DNA of 64,000 nt from the NCBI RefSeq assembly GCF_025947065.1, contig NZ_CP109994.1:3968001-4032000 (forward strand). Direction: 5' to 3'. Of this stretch, positions 1 to 9,552 are shown piece by piece; positions within the stretch are counted from its first letter, which is position 1, and the number at the start of each line of letters is the position of its first letter. The notes beneath the pieces were generated by a model. The model ran no database searches, was not told where the DNA came from, and was given only the letters and a program-made list of their open reading frames with translations. The stretch comes from Flavobacterium sp. N1736. Lineage in GTDB: Bacteria; Bacteroidota; Bacteroidia; Flavobacteriales; Flavobacteriaceae. Made by a program: the position numbers and the translations under genes.

Positions 1-1558
1 GAAAGTATTTCTGTTCGTAAAAGTACAATCCCGCTTTATAATATACAACCCAATAATCAGGGTTTAAAGATTGGTAATTCTGAATAAATTCGAAAGAAAT
101 TTTCGCTTTATTTTTCAAATACAAATCCATTTTACGATCTTCAATTTTAAACTTCTGATAGTTTGAAAAAGCCGCACTTTCTATAAAAGGATCTCTGGCA
201 ATATTAAGGTTTTCTTCTTCCATAGAAACAGCCGGAGCAGTTTTTCTTTCCTTAAAAATCGAATCTAAATTATAACAGACAAATTCGCCCAATTGATACG
301 GATTTGCAGAAACCCAAACTAATTTTTCTTTCGGTTTAAAAATAATTCCGTGATGTGCCATTAATTGGTTTAACGCTTTTTCGTTGCCATAACCCAAAGC
401 AATATCATGTAAACCTTCTGTATTTCGCAATATTTTTGAAGCAATTTCAGGATTAATTTTTGGGTTTTCACTAAAAAGTTCCTGCATTCTGTCATAGCGA
501 TATTTCGAATGACTATTTGCAATTTGCAATTGATTACGTTCATCATTTTTAAAAGCGTCACTTTGAAAATGATTCGAACAAATTAACTGATTACTGTTTG
601 GAACATCAAAGACATCCATTTTTTTAGGCGAAACTTCAATCAAAACAGCTTTATTATCCTTTGCGCTTCCAACCATAATAGATTCTGAAACAAATACTTC
701 CCTTTTTTTTGCAATGGTAATTGCTTCATCAATATTTTGGGCATGCTGCAAAATCTCACGGGTTAATATCGAAATAGGAGTTTTTGCAACGATCGGAATT
801 TTCGATTTTCCGGCATTAATCGTTACCGTTAAACCTTCCTTATTCATTCCGGAAACGGTACCAATCATTCCGGGCCAGGTAACCATCATAAACGGATAAC
901 CTTCTTTCGGATTTATAAACGCAGTTATCTTATTTTCTGCGAAAGCATCGTTAACATAAAAATCAAAATTTCGACCTAAAATTAAATCTCCATTTTCAGA
1001 TTTTTCGCCCCATGCAGCAAAAGAAGAACAGCCAACTAAAGCCAAATCCTGCAAAGCGTGCCCAATATCGTGCGCGCCGTGCAAATATAAACTGCGTTGA
1101 AATTGTGGTGCAATATTGTCAAAATTGGGAGACGTGTATTGCGAAATGCCATAAATTTCGGTTTGGTATTCTTCCGGAACATTCAGGTATAATTTTCGAT
1201 TGTACCATTTTAGAAAATTACGAAGCAGATTTTGTTGAAATCTTGACGGAACAATATCTTCAACTCTGGAGAAAAATATTTGTTCCTGCTTTTTTAAAAG
1301 AGAATCGGATAATGCTCCCGTTGCAAGTCCAATTTCTAAAGGATCACCTTCAACATATAATTCCCAAAGACCTTGTTTATTTTTTAATAAAGAGTTTTTT
1401 CCCGAAGTAAAAAGCTCCGGAGATTGTTTTATTACGATTGGTTTTTGTGCATCATAATGAGCAATATCAGGCAAATGACGCATTGATTTTGATGTACCGC
1501 AAGAAACAAATATCAATATAAATACTATAAAGAATAGAAGTAAACTTTGCTTTTTCAT
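1..1558 (-). CDS. C45-type autoproteolytic acyltransferase/hydrolase lipoprotein (partial)
   Basis: The reading frame is open from the ATG at 1558 to the window edge, about 519 residues, so the C-terminus is missing. Residues 1-20 form a lipoprotein signal with lipobox FVSC (Cys20). Around residues 176-200 is GCSSFAAWG followed by NGDLILGRNFDF. This is the N-terminal-nucleophile pattern of the acyl-CoA:6-aminopenicillanate acyltransferase (peptidase C45) family, with Cys177 as likely nucleophile. These enzymes cleave themselves and then hydrolyse or transfer acyl-amide or acyl-ester groups. It starts 8 nt after the upstream oxidoreductase and ends the visible pigment operon. Inference: an envelope acyl-transfer or hydrolysis step in flexirubin handling. 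The family call is fairly sure, the substrate unknown. Confidence 0.75.
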   Translation of the reverse strand, partial: MKKQSLLLFFIVFILIFVSCGTSKSMRHLPDIAHYDAQKPIVIKQSPELFTSGKNSLLKNKQGLWELYVEGDPLEIGLATGALSDSLLKKQEQIFFSRVEDIVPSRFQQNLLRNFLKWYNRKLYLNVPEEYQTEIYGISQYTSPNFDNIAPQFQRSLYLHGAHDIGHALQDLALVGCSSFAAWGEKSENGDLILGRNFDFYVNDAFAENKITAFINPKEGYPFMMVTWPGMIGTVSGMNKEGLTVTINAGKSKIPIVAKTPISILTREILQHAQNIDEAITIAKKREVFVSESIMVGSAKDNKAVLIEVSPKKMDVFDVPNSNQLICSNHFQSDAFKNDERNQLQIANSHSKYRYDRMQELFSENPKINPEIASKILRNTEGLHDIALGYGNEKALNQLMAHHGIIFKPKEKLVWVSANPYQLGEFVCYNLDSIFKERKTAPAVSMEEENLNIARDPFIESAAFSNYQKFKIEDRKMDLYLKNKAKISFEFIQNYQSLNPDYWVVYYKAGLYFYEQKYF

Positions 1559-1566
1559 ATCGCTAT

Positions 1567-3084
1567 TTATTCAGAGGCTTTGTTAATTTTAGTGACCAGA
1601 TATTCTTTTCCAAGAATTTCAGAACAAGTTACAACTGCACCAATTGTTACGCCCAAAACACCGTGCATATTAATGCTTTGTCCTGTAAGATAGAGATTGT
1701 CTAATTTTGTTTTTGACGGAATTAATGTTTTCATCGGGTTCGCAGCATCTTTTACATAACCGTACATATTGCCGTTTGTGCCGCCAATATAATCACGATA
1801 CGATAGCGGCGTAGATGTATGAATAGATTGAATACAATCTTTAATTCCCGGAAATTTTATCTCGATTTCATCTAAAAATTTTGCAACTTTTCTCGATTTA
1901 AATTCTTCATAACTTTCTCCACGATCGTTTTTTTCGACAGTTGTATTAAAGGTATTCGCCCAAAGACTAACATCGTCGTATTTCATGTAGGTTATAAAAG
2001 TCATTCCTTCTGCCCATTCTTCCTGTTTTTTTGAAGCATTCATTGATGCCATAAAAGCCTTTGGCCAGTTGGTTTCATCATAATCATGGCAAGTCCAGAC
2101 ATCATCGGCTTTCTTAAAATGATAATGGTTATGATTGATATATTTGAACGTTTCCGGTTTAAAAACAATATACAAGCTAAAGGCGGAAATGACACCTTCA
2201 AGACTTTGAACACGGCTAAAAAATGATTTTCTAAAATGTTCTTCACCTACCATTTTCAAGGTAGTTTTTGGTTCAATATTAGAAATGAAATAAGAGCCCG
2301 AAACCTGAGTTCCGTCTTTCATTTCAACACAAGTTACTTTATTATCTTCAACATTAAATTTGACAACTTCTTTGTATTTATAAAATTCGCCACCATACTT
2401 TTTAAGCTGTTTTAAAAGCTGTTTTGTAATCTGACTTCCGCCATTAATGCAACGCCACGAACTCTGAATATAAGAGTTTACCGAAAGGGCATGAACGTAA
2501 AAAGGCGATTTATCAGGAATACCTGCGTATAAAAAATTAGAACCCGCCAAAACGGCTTTTAATTTTTCATTTTTGGTACATTCTTCAATCGTTTCTTTTG
2601 CATTTAAAGCCAGGATTTCATTATCATATTTCCCCTCCCATTTTAAATTGTACAGCGGAAAAGAGTCACAGATAACTTTTATTTTATCGCAATAATTTTC
2701 AATATTTTCTTTTTCATCGGGAAAAAAAACACCCAGCTGATTGACAAAATTATCGTAACCCTGCGCATGCGGATATTCGTTTTTATCATCGCCAAAAGAG
2801 ATAATATCAAAGCCATTCTCATCCATTTTTTTTAAATTCAAATGGTCGATAATATCCAGATATTTAAAATATTTATACAAATTTTGTCCTTCACTTAAAC
2901 CTCCGATGTAATGAATTCCGGTGTCAAAAATGGTTTTATCACGCACAAAAGTTTGCAGATTTCCACCGTATTGATTGTTTTTTTCGAGCACACAAACGCT
3001 ATATCCTTCCTTTGCCAGAATAATTGCCGAGACCAAACCGCCTAAACCGCTGCCCACAATTATGACATCATACTGCTCTTTCAT
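1567..3084 (-). CDS. CrtI/retinol-saturase-like FAD oxidoreductase of the flexirubin cluster
   Basis: 505 residues. The N-terminus has a dinucleotide-binding GSGLGG (residues 11-16) followed by an acidic VLEKN at the end of the second strand and a YGG loop, as in phytoene desaturases and retinol 13,14-reductase-like enzymes. The C-terminus has LYLTGQSINMHGVLG, the typical second FAD contact. Such enzymes add or remove hydrogens in conjugated chains, so a role in setting polyene saturation fits the pigment cluster. It starts 1 nt after the stop of the MMPL fusion gene, so it is co-translated with it. No signal peptide is seen. Reaction direction cannot be read from the sequence. Confidence 0.8.
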   Translation of the reverse strand: MKEQYDVIIVGSGLGGLVSAIILAKEGYSVCVLEKNNQYGGNLQTFVRDKTIFDTGIHYIGGLSEGQNLYKYFKYLDIIDHLNLKKMDENGFDIISFGDDKNEYPHAQGYDNFVNQLGVFFPDEKENIENYCDKIKVICDSFPLYNLKWEGKYDNEILALNAKETIEECTKNEKLKAVLAGSNFLYAGIPDKSPFYVHALSVNSYIQSSWRCINGGSQITKQLLKQLKKYGGEFYKYKEVVKFNVEDNKVTCVEMKDGTQVSGSYFISNIEPKTTLKMVGEEHFRKSFFSRVQSLEGVISAFSLYIVFKPETFKYINHNHYHFKKADDVWTCHDYDETNWPKAFMASMNASKKQEEWAEGMTFITYMKYDDVSLWANTFNTTVEKNDRGESYEEFKSRKVAKFLDEIEIKFPGIKDCIQSIHTSTPLSYRDYIGGTNGNMYGYVKDAANPMKTLIPSKTKLDNLYLTGQSINMHGVLGVTIGAVVTCSEILGKEYLVTKINKASE

Positions 3085-3085
3085 T

Positions 3086-6000
3086 TTAATTTTTCTTTAA
3101 TATAATTAACGCGTTTTCTTCTAAAATAGAATCAAAACCAAAGTTAATCAATGTGTTTTTTAAACCCGGATTATCAATTAAAATAATACATGAAGCTGCA
3201 GCAATACTATTTTCAAGATCAATTTTGTACTCTTTATCAGAAATTAAAACAGCATCGTATTGATTTTCTAACAGAGATTCAAGGTTTTCTAAATACGTTA
3301 TTTTTCTTTTTCTAACAATATAATTGATTTTGGCAACGTCCTGTTTTTCCTTGTCAATGTTGTACGAATATATTTTTCTTTGCGGTTCCTGCAAGGTTAA
3401 CAATAAATCGAGCTGACCATAATCATTTGATATATGTAAAATTTTAGCTTTCGCCGAAAGATGTTTGTTTAAATGATGATATGTTTCTAATTGATTTTCT
3501 AAATTGTTTTTGACACTTTTTATAATTTCAATTTCCTTATAATCATAACTATGCAAAAGCATTTTTTTGAAATAAGAAGGACCCTCAAATTCCTGACGAA
3601 TCTTATGATATTCATTTTTAAAAAACGAACTTAACAGCTTGGTTCTTTCCGCATAATTTTTTCCAAAAGAAAAATTATTTGGCGCAATTCTTTCTAAAAT
3701 AGAAACCGTAAGATAACTATGGTGAATGACAAAATCGCCTTTCGGAATTGCTTCTGAAGCACCGTGAATAACTACAGGAATTATATCCAAATTAAATTCT
3801 TCGGCAAGATAAAAAGCACCTTTATGAAAACGCTTAATCTGATTACTTTCTGAACGGGTTCCTTCAGGAAAAATCATCAGTGAATATCCTTCGTTTACTT
3901 TTTGACGCAAATGTTCAACGCCGCCTTCAATTCCTTCAGAAACCGGATAAAAACCTGCCTTTCTTACCGTTCCGCCAAAAATAGGAGAGTTGTAAACCCA
4001 GTCGCTCACTAAAAATATTATTTTCGGGCTCAACATTCCCATTGCCAGAATATCTATAAACGACGAATGGTTGGCAATAATTATCGCTGGTTTTTCGAAA
4101 GTTTCATTAAATTTATTAATGACTTTTTTATGAATAAAAGGATTTGAATATAATACCGATTTCATGAATTTTGAAATCACATATCGAAATCCTTTCATTT
4201 TTGTTTTTTCATTTATTGGAATAATCGGCATAATTGTCATGCTGAAAATCGACATTAAAATACCGCCCATTCCGTAATAAAAAAACGAAATTACACCGTG
4301 AATAAAAGTGCGTAAAACAAAAGGAGGATTTCCTTTTTTTGATCGGTTTGAAATAAATAATTTAAAGAGAATCGGGTAGAAAATAAAGGTAATAATCAGC
4401 GCTGCAAAAACTCCAATTAAAGAAACAGATGAAATAGAACGCAATGCCGGATGCTTTGCAAAAATCATCGCGCCAATTCCCAGAATCGTAGTGATAACGG
4501 CCAAAATTATCGAAGTTCTGTAAATCGCAATCTCATTCTTTCCGTTCGTATATTCTTTTTGAAGCGCACTTGTCATAAAAATGCTAAAATCGACACCGTG
4601 ACCAAAAATCAACGTGCACACAATCATGCTGAAAATATTCATTTGAATGCCAAAAATGCCCATAATTCCTGCCGTAACAATTCCGGTTAAAGCAATTGGA
4701 ATACAGCTAACAATAACCAATTCAATTCTGCGGAAAAAGAAAAACAAAATCAAAATTACGGCAACAAACGAATAATTAACCAGCGAATTAAAATCAGTTT
4801 TTAAACTGCTGAAAAACGTTTCGTTCATTTGCTGACGGTCGATGGCAATACTATTATTTTTGGCTGCAGCCGATTTTATAAACGAATCACGCTGCTGTGG
4901 AGTAACTTTTACTAATGTCGAAATGGTATAAAAACCATTTTTTTCGGTTACAAATTCTTTTAATTGTAAAGCCTGAATTTTTAAATAATCTTGTGCCGAA
5001 ACAGGTTTGAAATCAAAATTTAAATGATCAAAAAATGCGCTGTACGTTGTAGGTTTGAATCCTAATTTTGAACCTTCGGCAATTAATTCTGATTTTAAAA
5101 TTTGTTTTTTATTGTTGTTCCAAAACGAATTCCATTGTTCGATCTTTTGTTTTTGCGCTTTCTGCGAAAGCATAATTCCTCCAACGGAACTGAAATTTAA
5201 AATTTGGTTACGTTGTTTATCTTTAGATAAATCGGTAAAAAGCTGTGTATTATGCTGCAAAACTTCTTCCATGCTATTTCCATAAGAAGCAACATAAATT
5301 GTTTTTGAAGTTAAACTCGTGCTTTCTTCAAGATCTTTTTCTGCGGATTTAATTTCTTTCGGAACAAAATTTAATTGCGACAAATCGTTATTGAACCCAA
5401 CATTATTATACGTAAAACAGCAAATAATGGTAATAAGAACGCAAAAGCCAATTAAGAATTTATTGTTATGAAATGAAAAATGAGCCAGTTTATCGATCAC
5501 ATTTTTCTTATGATCAAAATTATTTTCTTTCGGTTTGTACAAATGTGGAACTATCAAAAGAGAGAAAAAAGCCGAAGCCATGACAATTACCGCAGCAAAA
5601 ATACCTAAGTCGTTTAAGGCATCAGATTTTACAAAAAGCAAACATAAAAATGCAACAGCCGTTGTAGAACTGCTCATAATTACGGGCATCGTTATATCTT
5701 TATAAAGCGTTTTTACGTCACTGTTATGTTTGTAATGTGTTAGAATATGAATCGAATAATCGATCGTGATTCCTAATAAAATAGAACCAATTCCGAGAGA
5801 AATAGCTGAAATGGTTTCTTTTACAAAATATAAAAAAGCAACAGCAAACAAAGCGCCAAATACAGTTGGAAGAAAAATAATGAGCGGAATGAAAATCTTT
5901 CGATAAAATAAAATTAAAATCAACATCAGCGTAAACATGGCAATTGATGTCGTTAAAATAATATCGCTTTTAATTTGATTGGCATTTGCAACCGCAATTA

Positions 6001-6766
6001 ATGCTGAACCAAAATAACTAATGGAAGTTTTAGTTTTAAATTGCTGATTTAAATTATCCTGAATCGATTTTAGTTTAGCAGCAAAAATGGTGTTTTTTTC
6101 TGTTTCGCTGGATGGAAGATTTGACGTAAGAAATAGTAATAATTTCTTTTTGTCTTTCGTCATTACAAAACCATTGTCGAGTGTAAAATCGTCTCCGATA
6201 TTTAATTGCTGTAATTTTTTTAATGCGATAAAAGAAATTCCAAGCGGATCCTGCAGAATAAAATCTTTGGTTATAAAACCCGATGGCGAAATAATAGATT
6301 TGTAATTTCCCTGAACTGTTGCCGCAATACTATCTTTTTGAAGTTTATTTTCGATCGCAGCATAATCGTTATGATCTAAAAAAAGAGGTAAATTTTGATA
6401 AACAAAATCGATGGTTTCCTGAATGTTTTCTTCATCAATTTTTCCCTGAATTCCGGTTATGTAAGGTTTGCAGGATTTGGCAACACTGTCCGAAAACACG
6501 CTTGCCATTTCTTTCAAATCTTCATCGCTTCCGTTTTTTTCAAGTTTAAAAATAACGGTAATCTTATCGGCAAAATTAAGTTGTTTTAACACTTTTGCCG
6601 TAACATCTGCCTTATCGTTTGTTGGAATAAGTTTGGTAATATCTTCTTCAAATTTAATTTGGGAAGCAAAAAAACCAAAGGTAAAAAGCATCAAAATAGC
6701 CAGAAAAACCGACAAGGATTTTCTTCGGTTTACAAATAAATGAATGGCGTAGAAATAGTGATGCAT
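3086..6766 (-). CDS. MMPL/RND-type lipid transporter fused to 1-acylglycerol-phosphate-type acyltransferase
   Basis: 1226 residues with three parts. Residues about 15-815 have the MMPL/RND layout: a first membrane helix, a large periplasmic loop (about 40-265), a helix bundle, a second periplasmic loop and a second bundle. Residues about 860-1080 are a PlsC-type acyltransferase with the catalytic HX4D (NHSSFID, His900) and FPEGTRS near 966-972. Residues about 1095-1226 look like a small Rossmann-type, degenerate methyltransferase-like domain. The gene lies in the flexirubin operon between a GT2 glycosyltransferase and the CrtI-like enzyme. Inference: it moves a lipid or pigment to the outer envelope and acylates it. 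The first two domains are clear; the third is a guess. Confidence 0.85.
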   Translation of the reverse strand: MHHYFYAIHLFVNRRKSLSVFLAILMLFTFGFFASQIKFEEDITKLIPTNDKADVTAKVLKQLNFADKITVIFKLEKNGSDEDLKEMASVFSDSVAKSCKPYITGIQGKIDEENIQETIDFVYQNLPLFLDHNDYAAIENKLQKDSIAATVQGNYKSIISPSGFITKDFILQDPLGISFIALKKLQQLNIGDDFTLDNGFVMTKDKKKLLLFLTSNLPSSETEKNTIFAAKLKSIQDNLNQQFKTKTSISYFGSALIAVANANQIKSDIILTTSIAMFTLMLILILFYRKIFIPLIIFLPTVFGALFAVAFLYFVKETISAISLGIGSILLGITIDYSIHILTHYKHNSDVKTLYKDITMPVIMSSSTTAVAFLCLLFVKSDALNDLGIFAAVIVMASAFFSLLIVPHLYKPKENNFDHKKNVIDKLAHFSFHNNKFLIGFCVLITIICCFTYNNVGFNNDLSQLNFVPKEIKSAEKDLEESTSLTSKTIYVASYGNSMEEVLQHNTQLFTDLSKDKQRNQILNFSSVGGIMLSQKAQKQKIEQWNSFWNNNKKQILKSELIAEGSKLGFKPTTYSAFFDHLNFDFKPVSAQDYLKIQALQLKEFVTEKNGFYTISTLVKVTPQQRDSFIKSAAAKNNSIAIDRQQMNETFFSSLKTDFNSLVNYSFVAVILILFFFFRRIELVIVSCIPIALTGIVTAGIMGIFGIQMNIFSMIVCTLIFGHGVDFSIFMTSALQKEYTNGKNEIAIYRTSIILAVITTILGIGAMIFAKHPALRSISSVSLIGVFAALIITFIFYPILFKLFISNRSKKGNPPFVLRTFIHGVISFFYYGMGGILMSIFSMTIMPIIPINEKTKMKGFRYVISKFMKSVLYSNPFIHKKVINKFNETFEKPAIIIANHSSFIDILAMGMLSPKIIFLVSDWVYNSPIFGGTVRKAGFYPVSEGIEGGVEHLRQKVNEGYSLMIFPEGTRSESNQIKRFHKGAFYLAEEFNLDIIPVVIHGASEAIPKGDFVIHHSYLTVSILERIAPNNFSFGKNYAERTKLLSSFFKNEYHKIRQEFEGPSYFKKMLLHSYDYKEIEIIKSVKNNLENQLETYHHLNKHLSAKAKILHISNDYGQLDLLLTLQEPQRKIYSYNIDKEKQDVAKINYIVRKRKITYLENLESLLENQYDAVLISDKEYKIDLENSIAAASCIILIDNPGLKNTLINFGFDSILEENALIILKKN

Positions 6767-6784
6767 GGTATTGTTTTTTTTTCC

Positions 6785-6831
6785 GCCACGAATTTCACGA
6801 ATTAATTGTGTTGATTAGTGAAATTCGCGGC
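6785..6831. repeat. Palindromic CACGAATTTCAC intergenic repeat
   Basis: The left arm 6785-6801 (GCCACGAATTTCACGAA) pairs with the right arm 6815-6831, with two mismatches in 17. It occupies the only sizeable gap between the glycosyltransferase and MMPL genes. Similar CACGAATT words recur at 15,103-15,120, 48,640-48,690 and 57,333-57,356. Confidence 0.7.
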
Positions 6832-6839
6832 AAAAACTT

Positions 6840-8027
6840 TTACTTAATATTCGGTTTATTTTTAGAACTAAAAATGGTTAAAAGTAAGTAACTTAAAAGT
6901 CCGGATGATAGCGCTAAAACGGATGCTAAAATAAGACTTCCGACGATATATTGTGTAGCATTTTTTTGAATATCGTCAAGCGTAATTGAACTATCTAAAA
7001 TTAATGGAGCGTCGCCAGATACAAAAAAGCTTCCCATTTTTAGTGAACCGTAGATAACAAAAGGGATAAAAGGAGGAAAGCTCACGTTTGATGCCATATA
7101 GGCAATGACTTTATTGAGCTTAAAAATGGTAGCAAAAAATAACAGCAAAATCGTCTGAAATCCCCAAAATGGCGAAATTCCTATAAAAACGCCCAAAGCA
7201 ATTGCAGCAGATTTTTTAAAATTAGAATCGCCGCTTTCTAAAATATCTTCAAGAAAGAATTTTTTAAAACCTTTTTTTTTTGCTTTCCGAAAAAAGTTTC
7301 TTGGTTTAATGTAAAGCAAAGCATTTAAAACCAAAACAGTATTTAAGATACTAATTCTGGTAAAATCCTTAAATGGACGAAAATGCGAAACACGTTCTGC
7401 AGGATCGTATAAAATCTCGATAGGAATATTTTTTACCACAATTCCTTTCCATGCAGATCGCACAATTACTTCAATTTCGAATTCAAATTTGTTGGTATAA
7501 AATCGCTTCGGAAGTAATTGCAACGGATACAATCTAAAACCGGATTGTGTGTCGTCAAGTTTAATTCCCGTTTCGAACTGAAACCAGAAATTAGAAAATT
7601 TATTTCCAAAACTGCTTTTCTTCGGTACATTTTCCTGCGTCATATTACGGCTTCCAATCAATAGAGAATTTGGTTCTCTTTGAATTTCAGCAATAAAATT
7701 TGGAATATCAGCAGCAAAATGCTGTCCGTCAGAATCGATCGTAATGGCATATTCAAAATTCATTTCGATTGCTTTTCGAAACCCATTTCGTAACGCCCTT
7801 CCTTTTCCTATATTTTTAGGATGGTGAATTTGCGTGAATTGCGAATATTGTTTTAAAATTTCACTTGTTTCATCAGTCGATCCATCATTAACAATAATGA
7901 TGTTTTGAGTGAAATCTACAATAGAATCCAATACTCTTTTTAATGTTTTTTGATTATTGTAAGTTGGCACAATAACACAAAAATGAGTAGAACTAAGCAA
8001 TTCCTGCTGAGATAAAATTGGTTGCAT
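6840..8027 (-). CDS. GT2 glycosyltransferase with C-terminal DUF2062 membrane domain
   Basis: 395 residues. Residues 15-240 are a family 2 glycosyltransferase: VIVPTYNNQ, the nucleotide-binding IIVNDGSTDET and the metal-binding AITIDSDGQH (DxD-type). This resembles dolichyl-phosphate mannosyltransferase-like enzymes. Residues about 265-390 contain hydrophobic helices with GVFIGISPFWGFQT, the mark of DUF2062. GT2-DUF2062 fusions are common in Bacteroidota pigment clusters. The sugar donor and acceptor cannot be told from sequence; a lipid or pigment glycosylation at the inner membrane is inferred. It lies 20 nt downstream of the small secreted protein gene. Confidence 0.85.
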   Translation of the reverse strand: MQPILSQQELLSSTHFCVIVPTYNNQKTLKRVLDSIVDFTQNIIIVNDGSTDETSEILKQYSQFTQIHHPKNIGKGRALRNGFRKAIEMNFEYAITIDSDGQHFAADIPNFIAEIQREPNSLLIGSRNMTQENVPKKSSFGNKFSNFWFQFETGIKLDDTQSGFRLYPLQLLPKRFYTNKFEFEIEVIVRSAWKGIVVKNIPIEILYDPAERVSHFRPFKDFTRISILNTVLVLNALLYIKPRNFFRKAKKKGFKKFFLEDILESGDSNFKKSAAIALGVFIGISPFWGFQTILLLFFATIFKLNKVIAYMASNVSFPPFIPFVIYGSLKMGSFFVSGDAPLILDSSITLDDIQKNATQYIVGSLILASVLALSSGLLSYLLLTIFSSKNKPNIK

Positions 8028-8047
8028 GAGGGGATTTTTTTCTTTGC

Positions 8048-8533
8048 CTACTTCACAAATTGCTTCTCTTTTTCAGAGAAACTTTTCGATTGTAAAACAA
8101 AGTCTTTTAAATATTCCTTCAAAGCACCGCTTTGCTCAGCATAATGTGTGGTAATGAATTTTTTATCTTCTTTAATATTTTTTTTGTATCCTGTAATTCC
8201 GGGAACATCTTCCTGAATACTCAATCGGATCATTCTGATTTCGATATTGTTTGGATCGCTTTTTATGGTCGCTTCAAGAAGTTTTGCACCTTCTTTAAAA
8301 CGTGAAATTTTACTTCCGATAAGGCTTTCAAATTTAGAATCAACCAAGATTGAAGCCGCTTTGTAAGCCACTAGAATTTTCTCGTCGTTATTTGAAATTA
8401 CGGAAAGTTTTTCTGTAAATTCTTTAGCGTTTGCTTCTGATTTTGCCACATCAGGATATATTTTTCTAATAGCAGCCAAGTCTGGAGTTGTGGTAAAATT
8501 TACCAACAATAATAATGTCAATAGTAATTTCAT
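8048..8533 (-). CDS. Small secreted protein of unknown function, flexirubin cluster
   Basis: 161 residues starting with a short hydrophobic signal segment (MKLLLTLLLLVNF). The rest is soluble and mostly helical, with charged repeats and a TPR-like patch SDPNNIEIRMIRLSIQ near residues 94-110. No catalytic motif is visible. It starts only 2 nt after the stop of the hotdog protein gene, so it belongs to the operon. I recall a protein of this kind being usual in flavobacterial flexirubin clusters, but its job is not known to me. Confidence 0.7.
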   Translation of the reverse strand: MKLLLTLLLLVNFTTTPDLAAIRKIYPDVAKSEANAKEFTEKLSVISNNDEKILVAYKAASILVDSKFESLIGSKISRFKEGAKLLEATIKSDPNNIEIRMIRLSIQEDVPGITGYKKNIKEDKKFITTHYAEQSGALKEYLKDFVLQSKSFSEKEKQFVK

Positions 8534-8535
8534 AA

Positions 8536-8907
8536 TTATAATTTTTTATACACATTGCTTAATTTCAAAGCAACGGTGTCGTTAAAATAAGTCGTGTTTT
8601 TCACTTTAACCAAATCATCTTCGGTTGTAACAATGTCAAGTTCTAAGCGCAATTCCGGAGTCGCTTCCGGATTAATAAGCGCCATGAATTTTACATTCGA
8701 GAGCGTTTGAATCATCAAAGTACTTTGCGTAATTTTCTCCGTAAGTTCTTTGATAATCTGAATCATGCAAACGCCGGGCATGATAGGATTTCCAGGAAAA
8801 TGGCCTTTAAAAACATCATGTTTTTCATTGACCAAAATCGTAATTGTATATTTAGAATCAGTTATTTTTTCTTCTGACAGAACTTTATAAAAGTCTTTTA
8901 AAACCAT
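8536..8907 (-). CDS. FabZ-like hotdog 3-hydroxyacyl-ACP dehydratase
   Basis: 123 residues. The central KGHFPGNPIMPGVCMIQ (residues 34-50) is the FabA/FabZ active-site loop with catalytic His36. The usual acidic partner on the following helix is not obvious; KELTEK is the nearest. The family removes water from 3-hydroxyacyl-ACP, the step that leaves a double bond in each polyene extension cycle. It is shorter than E. coli FabZ (151 residues) but close to aryl-polyene cluster dehydratases. It is packed between the OMP gene (7-nt gap) and the small secreted protein gene. Confidence 0.75.
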   Translation of the reverse strand: MVLKDFYKVLSEEKITDSKYTITILVNEKHDVFKGHFPGNPIMPGVCMIQIIKELTEKITQSTLMIQTLSNVKFMALINPEATPELRLELDIVTTEDDLVKVKNTTYFNDTVALKLSNVYKKL

Positions 8908-8914
8908 ATATTTT

Positions 8915-9532
8915 TTACTTTACTTTAAATGTATAACTAATACCAATCTGGAAAACCTGATTTAAAATAAGATCTTCATAATAATAATTGTCATTATTAT
9001 CATAATCAAGACCATCATAACCATAAATATCAATTAATCCTTGTTTAAATCTTGCTTCAAATGTTAATCCGTTTGGCAAAGAATAACCAATTCCCGCTAT
9101 TACAGAAAAATCAAAATCTATTGGATTAAAGCCATATTGACCAAAATTATCACTTGTTTTAAAATCTGCAGAAGGACCGGCTAAAATATGAAAACCTTGT
9201 CCGCCAAAATGAAATTTAGCAACAGCATCTACGGATAGATAGTTTAATTCATATTTTGCAGGAGTGCCAAAATCGGGGTTTTGATCGCTGTAATATCTCC
9301 CTTCAGAACCTTGTTGAGAATACGTTAATTCAGGTTGAAGTGTAAAATATTTATTGAATTTTATAGCGACAAATCCGCCGGCATAGAAATCAGATTTCAA
9401 ACCATTATCATCAATATTGGTTAATCTTGAAAGATTTAAACCTCCGCGTAAACCCGGACTAACAGTTACTTGTGCCTGAGATGTTAGGATTCCGAGACAT
9501 AAAACAAATGCAATTATGGTTATTTTTCTCAT
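8915..9532 (-). CDS. Outer membrane beta-barrel protein (PorT/OmpW-like)
   Basis: 205 residues with a cleavable signal peptide ending TSQA. The rest is alternating beta strands: GLRGGLNLSRL, GGFVAIKFNKYFTLQPEL, then VIAGIGYSLPNGLTFEARF and a final aromatic strand IGISYTFKVK. This is the layout of the small eight-stranded barrel family common in Bacteroidota (PF13568 type). In the pigment operon it could help hold or insert flexirubin in the outer membrane. That role is inferred from position only. Confidence 0.75.
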   Translation of the reverse strand: MRKITIIAFVLCLGILTSQAQVTVSPGLRGGLNLSRLTNIDDNGLKSDFYAGGFVAIKFNKYFTLQPELTYSQQGSEGRYYSDQNPDFGTPAKYELNYLSVDAVAKFHFGGQGFHILAGPSADFKTSDNFGQYGFNPIDFDFSVIAGIGYSLPNGLTFEARFKQGLIDIYGYDGLDYDNNDNYYYEDLILNQVFQIGISYTFKVK

Positions 9533-9552
9533 TTTGATTTTAGTTTAAATTT

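Noticed and set aside
1012..1410. Plus-strand open frame of 132 residues
   Set aside because: It lies antisense to the C45-type gene, whose frame is open throughout and has clear family motifs.
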